Shown: one piece after another, positions 23,249 to 34,925 of the stretch
How positions within the stretch are numbered: the stretch's first letter is position 1
Layout of the letters: each line of letters starts with the position of its first letter
From: Calonectria ilicicola
Taxonomy: Eukaryota; Ascomycota; Sordariomycetes; Hypocreales; Nectriaceae
Length of the DNA stretch: 64,000 bases
Assembly: GCA_020809705.1 (NCBI GenBank)
Contig: CP085833.1
Coordinates: 2,604,001-2,668,000, forward strand
Direction of reading: 5' to 3'
Notes under the pieces: model-generated
The model's database searches: none
What the model was told of the DNA's origin: nothing
The model's input: only the letters and a program-made list of their open reading frames with translations
Program-made: the position numbers and the translations under genes

Positions 23249-26244
23249 ATGGCGAATCATCACGCATCGCCGACCATGATGCAGATGCAGCAGCATCAGG
23301 GCCAGGTCCCTCCACCACCTCCACCGCCTGGTGTCCAGCCTCCCAGCCACTTCGCACCGTCACACCAGATCGCGGCCATGAATGAAGCTGTTTGGCTGCA
23401 AATCGGTGAGTACCACTTGTCGCGGGCTCTCCGCGACGGTTACTGACACCATTCTAGGAAGCTTCTCGGAGCTCTTGCGCGTCCCTGACGAGGCCATGCA
23501 CGCCTACGAGCGCGCTCTTCAGGCCAACCCTAACTCTACTCCCGCCATGAATGCTATAGGAATGCTCCTCAAGGGCCGTGAGGCCTTCGACAAGGCGCTC
23601 GAATTCTTTCGCGCCATCGTCCAGATTGACCAAAACAACGGCGAAGCATGGGGCAACCTAGGTTTGTCGCCTCTTTCCTTATCATCTGCGCGACGCTAAC
23701 AAATTTCTTAGGACATTGCTACTTAATGACTGAAAACTTGCAAAAAGCCTACGATGCTTACCAGCAGGCCTTGGTCAACTTGAGAGATCCTAAGGTAAGA
23801 TTGGACGCCCCTGTTAGTACATCATAATGTAGCAGTAACTGACAGCGTGTAGGACCCAATGCTCTGGTACGGCATTGGTATTCTCTATGACCGATACGGT
23901 AGCTATGATTATGCCGAGGAAGCATTTTCTCAGGTCATGCATATCCAACCCGACTTCGAGAAGGCAAACGAAATCTACTTCCGACTTGGCATAATATACA
24001 AGCAGCAGTCAAAATACAACCAATCTCTTGACGTAAGCATACTTCACCGGTCATGTCTTTGCAGTCGAAACTAAACGATGATAGTGCTTCAAATACATTG
24101 TCAACTCCCCTCCTGGCCCCCTGACCCAGGAAGACATCTGGTTTCAGATTGGCCATGTCCACGAGCAACAAAAAGATGTAAGCTAACTTGATCAACACTA
24201 ACATGACAATGCGACTGACATTTCTCCAGTTCGACAGTGCCAAGGCAGCTTATCAACGTGTTTTGGATCATTCTCCAAACCACGCTAAGGTACTTCAGCA
24301 ACTGGGTTGGTTGCATCACCAACAGAGCAATACCTATGAGAGCCAGGATCGTGCCATCCAGTATCTCGAGAAGTCTGTTAGCGCAGGTGAGAATGAAGCC
24401 GCTACCTGACCTGACCCAATCAGAGCGCCATGCTGACATGCAATAGACAACCAGGACGCCCAGAGCTGGTACTTGCTCGGCCGATGCTACATGTCCCAGC
24501 AGAAGTACCCCAAGGCGTATGAAGCCTACCAGCAGGCTGTCTACCGCGATGGCAAGAACCCTACTTTCTGGTGCTCCATTGGTGTGCTTTACTACCAAAT
24601 CAACCAATACCGAGATGCCCTTGATGCCTATTCTCGTGCTATCCGCCTGAACCCCTACATCTCCGAGGTCTGGTACGACCTGGGCACCTTGGTAAGTCCA
24701 GCCAAAATATGCTGTGCGTCATCCTGATACTAACCAAGATTCAGTACGAGAGTTGCAACAACCAGATCACTGATGCACTGGATGCCTACCAGCGTGCTGC
24801 GGAGCTTGATCCTGGCAACCCTCACATCAAGGCCCGTCTGCAGCTCCTCCGCTCCGGTGGCACTAACGGAGGTCCTCCTCCTGCTCCTCAACCTGCTGAT
24901 GTGCACCCTCAGGCTTATCAAGCTGCTGGGCCAGTCGGACCGCAGTGGGGTGGCTCTACCCAGCAGCCTCCTGCCAACGGACCACCACCTCCTCCCCAGG
25001 GCGCTGGTGATAACTGGGCCGGCCGTCTTTCCAACATTAACCCTCCTCCTCAGCCTCCTAATCCTTATGAGTCTCGTGGTGAGCCTTTCCGAGGCGGCCC
25101 TGCCCCTCCCCTGCAACGGCAACCCAGCCCTCAGCAGGACCAGCAGATGCGCCAGCCCTACAATGATCCTACCCGACCAGGACCTGCCCGCCGTGGCTCG
25201 CCTCCCCCTCCTCAAGGCCACCAGTACTCGCAGCCGCCTCCGCCTCAGTCTCAGTCGTCTGCCTCTGAGCGCCGTGTTGCCAACCCGAACTGGGGTGGAG
25301 CTACACCTTCGTCTTCAGTCGCTCCTCCTCCCAGCAGTGCTAACGGTTCCAACCCTCCTAATGGCATGGCTCCATTCCGACCAACTAACAGCCCTCGCCC
25401 TGACGGCCGCCCGGCACATGATAACAGGATGCCTTCTCCCAAGTCTGCCTACCCCCAGCATCAGGCTCCTCCTCCTCTGTATCCCCACCACCCTGAAATG
25501 CCAGCTCAGGGTGCTCCTGAAAATGGACCCCCTGGACCTCCCGGGCCCCCAGGACCTCCTGGACCCCCTTCTGCTCACGGCGATGGTCCCGTTCAGAGAC
25601 TTGATGACCGACCGCCCTCTGTGGGTCCTAAGCGGATGCGAGAATGGGAAGAAGAGTCTGCTGTTAAGAAGCAGGCAAACGAGGAGAACAGAGTTCGTCT
25701 GGATGATATGCGTCATCGACGACCCTCCACTCCTCCTCGTGATGCTTACCGTCGAAACTCCTCTGAAGCTCGCCGTGTTGAAGACCCACGACGAGCGGAG
25801 GAGCAGCGCCGTCCTGAAGAGCCAAGGCGGCCTGATGAGGCTCCTCGCCACCCGGCTGAAAGCTACCACCCTTCAGACGCCGCCCATCACCCCCCTAGCC
25901 ATGCTTCCGGACCCAACCACCTTCCCCCAATGCAACAGGGTCCTGGCTCTGTTCCTGGAGTTCACGACAAGCCGCCTGCTGGCCCGACCCCGAAGGAAGA
26001 GCGACCATCTAGCTTGGAACACACTCCCGCTTCTCGTCCTGCTCCTCCTCCTTCTGAGCCCGAGAGGGCCGCTAGGAAGATGGAAGTTGATGAGGACTAC
26101 GATGATAGCGGCGAGGACGAGAAGAAGGCTGGAATCGTTACCAATGGATCTGGACCTGGATCTACCGCTGGCGAGGCAAAGACTTCAACGCCAGCTAGCG
26201 CCACCGTCAACGGAGTCTCTGGTCCCACACCAAAAGTCGAGTAA
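23249..26244 (+). CDS. SSN6: TPR corepressor SSN6/CYC8 (RcoA/Tup1 partner)
   Basis: SSN6 forms the Cyc8-Tup1 general corepressor in the nucleus, recruited by many DNA-binding repressors. Eight exons (23249-23405, 23458-23661, 23712-23794, 23854-24033, 24085-24177, 24230-24386, 24447-24691, 24745-26244) give 872 residues. The start has a Kozak-like context (ATCACCATGG). After a short Gln/Pro-rich N-terminus, tandem TPRs run from about 45 to 400, for example DEAMHAYERALQANPNSTPA, AYDAYQQALVNLRDPK, PKAYEAYQQAVYRDGKNPTF and DALDAYQRAAELDPGNP. The C-terminal half is Pro/Gln/Ser-rich and disordered, with five Gly-Pro-Pro triplets and a charged Arg/Glu segment. All seven introns are short and leave the TPR frame intact. 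The order of TPRs then a Pro-rich tail matches filamentous ascomycete SSN6. Confidence 0.95.
25525..25569 (+). repeat. Collagen-like (Gly-Pro-Pro)5 tract in SSN6
   Basis: Five consecutive Gly-Pro-Pro codon triplets lie in the disordered C-terminal half of SSN6. Synonymous variation between units argues against a very recent slippage event. Confidence 0.85.
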
Positions 26245-26833
26245 AGTTTGGATATTTTGCTGCTTACGAGTTGAAGAGTCTTTTTTATATGTTAAATCGT
26301 TCATCTTTTCCTTTACATGTATACTATTAGGAGGTCTGGTCTCTTTTGTCTCGTTAAAGACACACCAGTATTGTCAATCCCGGGGTTACGGTCTTTCTTG
26401 GCTACGATGTTACAAGCGAACGGTATCCATATCGGGTTGTTTACCATAGCTCCTGAATCACGAGTACTTAACTATTTATCTCATTGTCTTTGCATCCTGG
26501 TTTTGCTAAATGTGCTGTGATTTGATGCTTTTCTCGTCACGTGTTTGCAAACTTCATCTGGTTGTTGATCACTGCCCCGCAAATGGAGATGCGGCCATGG
26601 CCCTGCGATGCAACGGCTGCGAACCGAAAATACATCACGTGACCAATCCAAATTGGGTGATACCCTAGGGCTGGGTCGCACTTTCCATTTCGCAGATTTT
26701 GGTCAAATTCGCAACGCACGGGCCACCTCGCTTAAAATTTCATGGGCGATGCTTCACACAACTTCTTCGACTTTTCTTTCGCAGGCTCCGACAACTTTCA
26801 TACTAACCCGTCAACCTTCACAGCTCGCCCAAG
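26245..26833. promoter_or_regulatory. RPL3 promoter region with two CACGTG boxes
   Basis: The SSN6-RPL3 interval contains CACGTG at 26538-26543 and the palindrome TCACGTGA at 26635-26642, followed at once by a CCAAT box and a CCCTAGGG element near 26663. CACGTG is the Cbf1-type site, and CCCTA-like motifs recur in fungal ribosomal-protein promoters. Function is inferred from position about 170-300 nt upstream of the RPL3 start. A CT-rich tract precedes the ATG. Confidence 0.5.
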
Positions 26834-28257
26834 ATGAGTGTAAGTTTTAGCCATGGTAACAATGGCTTCGCATGGTGGTGCTGACTCTGCAAATAGCACC
26901 GAAAGTACGAGGCTCCCCGTCACGGCTCCCTGGCTTACCTGCCAAGGAAGCGCGCTGCCCGTCACCGTGGAAAGGTTAAGTCGTGAGTATAGCCTCTCTT
27001 GGAGAGAAAAAAAAATTCTCCCTTTGCCAACGTTCAATGAGAACAATGGCTGACGCACTGGTTGAACAGCTTCCCCAAGGATGACGCCAAGAAGCCCGTT
27101 CACCTGACCGCCGCCATGGGCTACAAGGCCGGTATGACCACCATCGTCCGCGACCTCGACCGACCCGGCGCCAAGGCAAACAAGAAGGAAGTTGTGGAGG
27201 CGGTTTCTATCATCGATACCCCACCTGTACGAACAATGCAGCCCGCTTGGCTTTGTGCCTATGGCTAACATCTTTTAGATGATCGTTGTTGGTCTTGTGG
27301 GCTACATCGAGACTCCCCGTGGTCTCCGATCCCTCACCACCGTGTGGGCTGAGCATCTGAGCGACGAGCTTAAGCGCCGATTCTACAAGAACTGGTACAA
27401 GAGCAAGAAGAAGGCTTTCACCAAGTACGCCAAGAAGCACTCCGAGAACAGCGGTGCCTCCATCACCCGCGAGCTCGAGCGCATCAAGAAGTACTGCACT
27501 GTCGTCCGTGTTCTCGCCCACACTCAGATCCGCAAGACCCCCCTCAAGCAGAAGAAGGCCCACCTTATGGAGATCCAGATCAACGGTGGCTCCATTGCCG
27601 ACAAGGTTGCCTTCGGCCAGGACCTCTTCGAGAAGCCCGTGTCCATCGACTCCATCTTCGAGAAGGACGAAGTTGTCGACGTCATTGCCGTCACCAAGGG
27701 TCACGGTTTCAACGGTGTCACCTCCCGATGGGGCACCAAGAAGCTTCCCCGTAAGACTCACAAGGGTCTCCGAAAGGTTGCTTGTATCGGTGCTTGGCAT
27801 CCTTCCCACGTCCAGTGGACTGTTGCCCGTGCTGGTCAGGCCGGTTACCACCACCGTACCTCCGTCAACCACAAGATCTACCGCATTGGTAAGGGTGACG
27901 CTGACGACAACGCCTCCACTGAGATCGATGTCACCAAGAAGAAGATCACTCCGTATGTTTCTCCCCTGATGTGGAATAGGCCGTATATGCTAACAGATTT
28001 GCAGCCTCGGTGGTTTCGTCCGCTATGGTGAGGTCAACAACGACTTCGTCATGGTTAAGGGCTCTATTCCCGGTACTAAGAAGCGTGTCATGACTATCCG
28101 CAAGTCCATGTTCATCCACACCTCCCGCAAGGCCCTCGAGAAGGTCAGCCTCAAGTGGATCGACACCTCCTCCGAGTTCGGTCACGGTGCTTTCCAGACC
28201 CCTGCCGAGAAGAAGCAGTACCAGGGTACCCTCAAGAAGGATCTTGCTTCCGCTTAA
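26834..28257 (+). CDS. RPL3: 60S ribosomal protein L3 (uL3)
   Basis: uL3 is an essential protein of the large ribosomal subunit near the peptidyl-transferase centre. Five exons (26834-26839, 26897-26982, 27070-27226, 27279-27952, 28005-28257) give 391 residues, normal length. Exon 1 codes only Met-Ser, typical of fungal ribosomal-protein genes. Family stretches include [78 protein letters not shown] (containing the conserved Trp-finger and the His methylated in yeast) and [18 protein letters not shown]. Codon use is strongly C-ending, consistent with very high expression, and creates a 220-codon antisense frame that is not a gene. Confidence 0.98.
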
Positions 28258-28819
28258 AGCGGCAGCTAGTTTCCTTTTGTTATGGCCATTGTATCGGTGT
28301 CGAGGGTTGGTTCATTCGCCCTACATTTGGGCTGGGTTAGGTTTCATGCTGGAATGAACGTAAAAAAAAAAATCCAGCTAGAGAGGGATGGATACAAAAA
28401 TTTACCGAGATTCCCAATGTTAATTCAACTCGACCTGTTCGTCCTGGTGACTTGCCTCGTGTTCTATTGCTCTGTCGTGATGAAGTTTTCTTCCGGTTGA
28501 AAGAGATGACCTTGCTATCCGATAGACGTTTCGCCATCGTTTCCTTCAGTGACCATTCTCGCTATCCCCTCTTATCCCTTCTATTGCAGGTTGACATGCA
28601 CCCCATGCACATTAAACTTGTATTAGAGACAGAAAGTGATGATGCCGTGGCAAAAATGGTTGGGTTGCTTGGGCAAAATGGTTGGTTAGTGTGAGTGGGT
28701 TGATCCGTGGCCCGATTTGCAGCCTGCCAACCGCAGCTCTTTTCTTGCTTGACGTCACCCCGCTCTAAGCAAAACATGCAGCTGCCTGTGTCCCACCTCA
28801 ACGGCATTAATTCCCCTTC
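28258..28819. other. Intergenic: RPL3 3' flank and promoter of next gene
   Basis: About 0.56 kb with an A run near 28361-28370. No conserved ORF. It is the only promoter space for the downstream plus-strand gene. Confidence 0.5.
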
Positions 28820-29574
28820 ATGTCTCCTCGACCGAGCCCAGCCAACTCCCTTTTGCCAAGGTTTTGTTCTTTGACTTCTCTATCTAGATTGCCGGTGAAT
28901 CCTTTTGCGCAGGTAGCTAGGGTCAACTTCCTGCCCGTTACAACCATTACACCACAACCTTTACGTACCTCCACTTACATATTGCGACGTCTGAGCGGGA
29001 CGCGATCTCTCAAGATGGCTAGCGACGAAGACTACATGGCCTTTCTCAACAAGGCGAACCAGGACACTGGCTCAGTATCGGCTCAGAGCAGCGCCAAAGT
29101 GGCTCTCAAGGCCAAGGACGCAGGCGTTGATGTGCCAAAGGGGATCAGCGCCGTGTGCCAGCAAGCCGTCTATGTAAGCGATGCAGACGAGCCGTTTGAA
29201 GTGGTTTCTCTGAAGTGGGATCATGGGCTGCCGACTGAGTGTACGAATCTCCTTCCCTTCCTTCAATTTTCCATAAAGCTGTGTGCATGTATCGTCATGG
29301 AACCTTGCTGACACCGGCATCTGCTCTAGCCCAGTTTGCGTCCCTTACCAACCACCCATCCCCCTCCGACGCCAAGATTACAATCATGGATCCCCTGGAA
29401 TGGGACTCTAAAGGGCAGTACGATGACGTGGTCAAGGCTGTAAGACTGGCGACGGCGGGCAACGATGTCAGAGTGTATCGCGTGGTACGTGATGCGACTA
29501 GGACCGAGTACTGGGTTCTTTCGTCCATGGAAGGCAAGCTTGTTGGAGCAAAGGCCTTGGCTATTGAGAGCTGA
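28820..29574 (+). CDS. Small conserved fungal protein of unknown function, two candidate starts
   Basis: Two exons, 28820-29240 (or from 29015) and 29330-29574, are joined by an 89-nt intron (donor GTACGA, acceptor CTCTAG). From the ATG at 29015 (AAGATGG context) the product is 156 residues, starting MASDEDYMAFLNKANQDTG. From the in-frame ATG at 28820 it is 221 residues. The extra 65 residues carry several Arg, many Ser/Leu/Pro and no Asp or Glu, as in a mitochondrial presequence. The core (AVYVSDADEPFEVVSLKWDH, NHPSPSDAKITIMDPLEWDS, DVRVYRVVRDATRTEYWVLS) looks like a compact alpha/beta fold. I do not recognise the family. The spliced, coherent frame makes it a real gene; function is open. 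Confidence 0.75.
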
Positions 29575-30474
29575 GCCGTTTTCAGACATATATATGGGAA
29601 ATGGGGTTGACACATACATTGGGATTTGGCGCATGTGAGGGGAATAACGATGCAATCAACTTGGGGAGACACAATTCTACCAACCTTTTCTTTAGCCATG
29701 GCCTTTTGCTTCGCCCATGCTTTGACTATCTACTGTGACCTGGAGATTTCTAGTACTCGCCCCTTTTTTCTCTGTTTTTTTTGTTGACTCAAGTGATTGT
29801 TTTTTGTTTCGCTTTTTTTTTCTGTTTAAAGAAGGATGTGGGTGGCGGATGGATGATCTGAGTTGGAACATACCAGTTTCAACACGAAACGAATAAATAA
29901 AGAGAGAAGCAAATGATTGATACGATCATTAAACTGCATTATATAAAAAGAAAACCCTAGCTCCAAGCCTATTATTACGGCTACATGATTGTAGCAAGGT
30001 GTATCAATTTGAATGCGAACTTGCTGGCTGCCGCTCTTTGCGTCATTCCATAACGACTAGCGGCCAAATACAATTAGGGCCATTATTGAAAGTAGGACAT
30101 GAGATATGTGAAATAACTGATATTCTGTTGTGACATGACTTGTCGTAGACCATATCCTTATCATGGTGGTGATTTTGATGTGAGTGAAGGGTGATTCGCG
30201 GATGCAAGTTGATAGCTGTTGTTAATCACTGCCGTGGCCTAGTTCTTTCGGTAATTGGAGTATAATAATTAAAACAAGCATGATATGATGATAAAATCGC
30301 GCGCTACTGAATATAATAACTCATATCATGTAAAATGATTTCGTCTTTCATGTAGATTGGTCATTATTATTGCTGGAGGAAGGTAGGAGAATTGCTGATG
30401 ACAACATCATCACCTTCTAAATATCAGAAATGAAATGAAAAGAAACAAGAAAGACGAAGGAAGAAAGAAAGAAA

Positions 30475-30516
<42 letters not shown>

Positions 30517-31483
30517 CAAACTCTTATCAAAATTTTCATTTAGTGTGGAAACCACCAAAGTGTTTCTGCGACATGGAAATCCGCTGTGGCTGAGAATACC
30601 TTGTAAGTGGTCGTAGACATTATGCTAGGTGCTATGCGTTTGTCGTTTTCTCAGATGCAGTAAACCGACGGATAATTTGGGAATACACAAGGCTTCTCTC
30701 CGGAGGACCGAGCCTACAGCAAAATGGGGAAAGATTCATGAAAAGAAACTAGGAAGGAATTTAACTTTGGGCCATATAAAGATACGGGCCGGTCTTATGT
30801 GCTTGACACTTAGCCCGAGCTTTAAATCATTTGGTTCTCTTCTACTCGTTAGAGTTAATAGGGGGATTTTATGCTTTTTTACTGGGTTAAATGATACTTA
30901 ATTGTCACTGGGACGAAAACCTTGACAAACGTCACGGATGTAGAAGATATTGGTTATGGATATTTCCGCTTTTATAGCTCCGACTGTATATTATGAGCGA
31001 ACTGCTCGGATCCACCAATACTCAATTCTGTTACATGATGTACTTGATGCCTTCAAATATGTCCATTCTAATTGATTGGAATAGGTACCTGCTACCCCGC
31101 CCAGTTACCATGCTTTTTCCCCACCATAGCCGTTTCTCATAATTGTTGACCCCGCGAAGTGGTATCTACCAATACACCCACCAGAAAAGAAGAACTCCAA
31201 TAAATTCCGTCGCTTGCCAAAAAGATAGCCCAAAAGCCTTTCGCCTGATCATAACATGGCTCGCCGTACAAGCCTAAAAGTCCCCTCATTCATTTCCGGA
31301 TCCCTGTGTTTTACATCATGCCTGATGATATTGTAGTAGCCAAATTTGTACTGGCCTTAAAAAAGTTGATCATAAAGGGTAACCTCTGGGGAATTTCACA
31401 TCTCCAGCTTTAGCCTCAGATGTAATGCCGCCATCATGAAGTGCCCTAAGCTTTAGATTTTACATCCATTTTGCTTAGGTCGG
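29575..31483. other. AT-rich convergent intergenic region
   Basis: About 1.9 kb between convergent genes. It is noticeably AT-richer than the neighbours, with many T and A runs and a long purine microsatellite. No ORF above about 90 codons and none conserved. Confidence 0.55.
30421..30514. repeat. Purine tract: GAAA-type repeats, A run, then (AG)16
   Basis: The plus strand is almost all purine here: scattered GAAA units, an A run at about 30472-30483, then an uninterrupted AG dinucleotide run to 30514. The mirror symmetry could support triplex structure; that is inference. Confidence 0.85.
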
Positions 31484-32704
31484 TCAGTCATCTTCAGTAT
31501 GGGAGAGACAACTGCTCGTGTCTGACATCTCAACATCTTGGGACTCACTTCCTGAGTCTTCGCTATCGACGCTTGGGGTGGGTGTCAGATACCTTTGGAC
31601 TTCTGGTATCTTGACAATGGGAATGGCAGTGAGGGGGGTCTCAGGATCTTCCTTTGCCTTGGTGGCCTCGCCCCGCAGAGCCACCATCGAGCCTCCAGCA
31701 TGCTCATCATCATCCTCATCCACCCCGATGGTCCACACCCAGCGCCGCTTCTTGTCCTTTCTCTTTTTCTTGCGAATGCCCCCAGGTGAAGACGGAGATG
31801 ATGGGGCTCCAGCAGCCAAGCCGGCCATGCGAAGTCGCATATCTTCAAAGGGCCCAGGGGTCTGTCCCCCATCTTGAATTTCGTTGGGGTGAAATGCCAA
31901 GGCGAGGTCGAGCGAGGTTTGGGGCTGCATCATGGCAGAGAGAGGAGAGCGAGGTGATGCTTCCTCCACTAGTAGATCGATATGAGACTTGGTGTATAGG
32001 TTGGTGACAATATCTTGTGTTAGTGGATTGTTGTACCCGACCCTCTTGGCTGCCTTCTCCTGAAGACGGAGAGATTGCCGTCGAGGAGAAGGCAGAGGGA
32101 TGGCTGTAGGAGGAGGGAGAGGTGAGTTTCGGAGAATGCTATGTAGTGTTCGAGGATGTGTGTAAGGAGGTGGCTGAAAGCTGAGACTGGCAAGAGTATG
32201 AGCCATGGCCCGATGACTGGCGTTCCGAGCCTCGGATTGAGAGCTCTTCCTGTGTGCTGCTGATCTGGCAGATGTGTCCTCTGATGAGAATGTGAAGACC
32301 CTGGGCTCGTTTCCTTCGACCGGACCAGCGGACAGAGGAGGAGTAGCCGTCATGATGCTGGGGAAGTTGACTTCCATGAGGCGAGGCGAGGTACTCCCAT
32401 CCGAAACGGGAGTTTCTGGGTAAGATGCAACATAAGGGGTGACGACGCGATTCTTTAGATCCTTTGTCTCCGTGGGAGTTGCCAGTGTGAAGCCCTGGAG
32501 GGTGTTGATAGCTGTGAGAGGCTCTGGGTGATTCTGTGTTGACCTCTCAATGGCCGTGACATAGACATTGGAGAGGGTATTAAAGGCCGTGGGGTCGGTT
32601 GGGTCCACAGCATAACTTCTGGATGATCTAGTAACGGGGCTGCAGGATGTCTTGATCTGGAGCGAGAGCCGGGGCCTCTTAGGGGGAACCTGCAGAGATG
32701 CCAT
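31484..32704 (-). CDS. Unrecognised low-complexity fungal protein, likely nuclear
   Basis: A single-exon frame of 406 residues starts at the ATG at 32704 (MASLQVPPKRPRLSLQIK). The frame is open a further 35 codons upstream but has only a TTG, so that extension is rejected. The protein is Ser/Pro-rich. It has a short ordered-looking block near 240-275 (GYNNPLTQDIVTNLYTKSHI, then DLLVEEASPRSPLSAM), a strongly basic segment near 325-335 (IRKKKRKDKKRRWVWTIG) that fits a nuclear localisation signal, and an acidic C-terminus (DSEDSGSESQDVEMSDTSS). Several Ser-Pro and Thr-Pro sites could be proline-directed kinase targets. I do not recognise a family, and no catalytic motif is visible. Confidence 0.75.
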   Translation of the reverse strand: MASLQVPPKRPRLSLQIKTSCSPVTRSSRSYAVDPTDPTAFNTLSNVYVTAIERSTQNHPEPLTAINTLQGFTLATPTETKDLKNRVVTPYVASYPETPVSDGSTSPRLMEVNFPSIMTATPPLSAGPVEGNEPRVFTFSSEDTSARSAAHRKSSQSEARNASHRAMAHTLASLSFQPPPYTHPRTLHSILRNSPLPPPTAIPLPSPRRQSLRLQEKAAKRVGYNNPLTQDIVTNLYTKSHIDLLVEEASPRSPLSAMMQPQTSLDLALAFHPNEIQDGGQTPGPFEDMRLRMAGLAAGAPSSPSSPGGIRKKKRKDKKRRWVWTIGVDEDDDEHAGGSMVALRGEATKAKEDPETPLTAIPIVKIPEVQRYLTPTPSVDSEDSGSESQDVEMSDTSSCLSHTEDD

Positions 32705-34925
32705 GGTTGTCGACTTTTTAGTCTGGTCAAGGAGGATGGGCGGGACTGGAGAGTTATGAGGAGGAGCAAGACGGGACAAATAGAAGAAGAATGATCTGCC
32801 CTGCCACAATTGACTAGTACTAGCGGGGGCTTGGCTGAAGGCGTTAGTCGTTGCTCGCGACTACTATCACAAACGATATTAGAACAACAACAAAAAGGAA
32901 ACAGAACCAACAGGCGGAAACGGGGGCCGGCGGCTATATACACAAGATGGAAAGTGCGGATTCAACTGGACCTTGACGAGGAAACGGCCACGCTGAATGG
33001 CCACGGCCCCTCCTGTCTCCTGATTGTGGGCAAGCGCCCCTAAGCATGCATGCAGTGTGATATTTGCTTTCGAGCTAGGCGCGGACCCAACCGGGGCAGT
33101 GAAGGAGTCGACCAAGAGGGGATGTGGACTGCATGGAGCGACAAGGGTGGCGAGGCCCCAGTGGCTCTGGTTGGCCCATGGGCTCGAGATGGTGTCGAGA
33201 TGGTGGGAGGACTGTGTGAAGGTGCAAGCGCCCATGCTTGAGGGCACCCCCCTGCGCGCAGGTATGCCAGGTATGTCAGGTATGAGGCAGATCCAATCAC
33301 GCGGCTAATACGTCGGCTGTTCCGCTGTCACCGGCGTCTATTCCCCATGGTAACCCTACCTTCAACGGCCGACACCCTGCGTGCTGTGAGGGGTTATCGC
33401 AAGTGAGTGGTTTCGAGCCTCGACACCCCGCGACTGACAGCATCATGGGCAATCCACAACGGCAAATTTTTGCATTTCGCATTTCGCACTTCACACTTTG
33501 TCTCATGTCTCACCCGGTGAACGCGTCAACCCCTAGACCCGCCAATGGCGGTGGGAGCTGCTCAGCCTTATTCGCTTGTCGCCATAAGCTCTAACCCAAG
33601 GTTCCCCGTGCTCTCTGGGTCAGGGCGGCGCACTGCCCGAGTAGCTATATTTGCAACAATGACTCCGCAAACAAACCGTGCGGCTTAGTCAACCCCAGAA
33701 ACAATCGGGCCCGCCCCCCAAGAATTCCAAGACTTCCAAGACTGCTAACTAAGCATGACCCGCAGAGGGGCAATTCCAGAGACCAAAATGGCGGTTCTGA
33801 CAAAGAACAAGGCACCTGCAGCTGCCATGTCTGGGGTGTTGTTCGCTTTCGGGTTCTGGTACTGGGTCTTGCATGGGCGGTTACAAGGTGAATATGTGTG
33901 GCCAGATCACCGCCACCACCCAGACTGGGCCAAACAAAGTCGCCGGGTCCAGCGGAAGCGAGTGGGTGGTGACCTACCTTGACCAGCATTCGGGCCAAAA
34001 GCTAGTGCATGGTGGATCGTTTGGAAGGGACAGAAAAGAAAAAAACCCAAAATAGGATGACGAGCGAAGCGCAGCAGAAAATCTTTCTACCCATTTTCTC
34101 GCGTTAATCGGCGTCTGCGTGACTGGTGATGTGAGAGCCCTGATCGCTGTAACAGCTCACCGGCAGCTGCATGGTTCGAGGAGAGCTGCCATTATAATTA
34201 TAGAATGTGGGTGGACGTGCGTTGATGATGTGTGCTTGTCTGAGCCATTCGTCCAAGGTCGCAAAATCAAGCGCGCTAGTTGAGATGCGGGCATCCTGGC
34301 AAATGCGAATGAAATGCGCGAATGAAATGCCTTCAAAGCCAAGACTGCATCGTTTTTTTTTTTTTTTGGCGGTGAAACGGTTGTGACGTGCAGGCTGAGA
34401 TGCACCCCTACGTCTGAAAGCTTGAGAATGAGATGGATGCCCCAGTTCCAGCCCTAGAAGGATATAGCGCCTGCAGAAGGATATTGCCGCGAGATGTCTC
34501 GCTCATCTCGTGGGGGGATCCCGCTCCATTGTGCGTGTGTGTGCGTGTGTGCAAGCCATGCATGCGAGATGGGAGCGCTTGGTGTTGTTAGTGGGCGGAG
34601 ACTGGCCGTCCCAGTGGGCCACACGCGAGCAGCATCTGGCTGACAACGACGACTCTACCTCTCGCGACAGGCGGCTGTTACGGTGCTTCGCATCATTCGC
34701 CCGTCCCACACCCGTGAAACAGCATCTGCCGTGTACAATTTTCCACCAGTTTTGTCTACTGACCAGCCTCTCCAACTCTTGCTTCACCGCTACGGGAATA
34801 CCCACCTGGGTTGGGATTCTAGGTCCTGCCGACTGCCCATCGTTTCCGTCCCACCCACCACGAGACAGGTCCATGGTGCCGACGTTATCGCCTGCATTTG
34901 TTCGCTAGCCCATTACCAACCGATC
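32705..34925. other. Divergent intergenic region between the low-complexity gene and POLI
   Basis: About 2.2 kb. Short overlapping ORFs on both strands look non-coding. A T tract lies at about 34352-34366. A tRNA-like T-arm segment near 33408-33420 lacks the rest of a tRNA. Confidence 0.5.

Noticed and set aside
24773..26449. 558-codon frame overlapping SSN6 exon 8 in another phase
   Set aside because: It is Leu/Pro/Ser-rich because the SSN6 tail is Pro/Gln-rich and lacks stops in the shifted frame. The SSN6 frame splices perfectly with upstream TPR exons.
27210..27872. Antisense frame of 220 codons opposite RPL3
   Set aside because: Shadow of a C-ending codon bias in a ribosomal-protein gene; it has no conserved features and overlaps an intron.
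32705..32809. 35-codon upstream extension of the low-complexity protein
   Set aside because: It begins at a TTG, not an ATG; the ATG at 32704 has a good fungal context (CAACCATGG).
33400..33440. T-arm-like GTTTCGAGCC segment, possible tRNA
   Set aside because: No acceptor stem or D arm could be placed around it.
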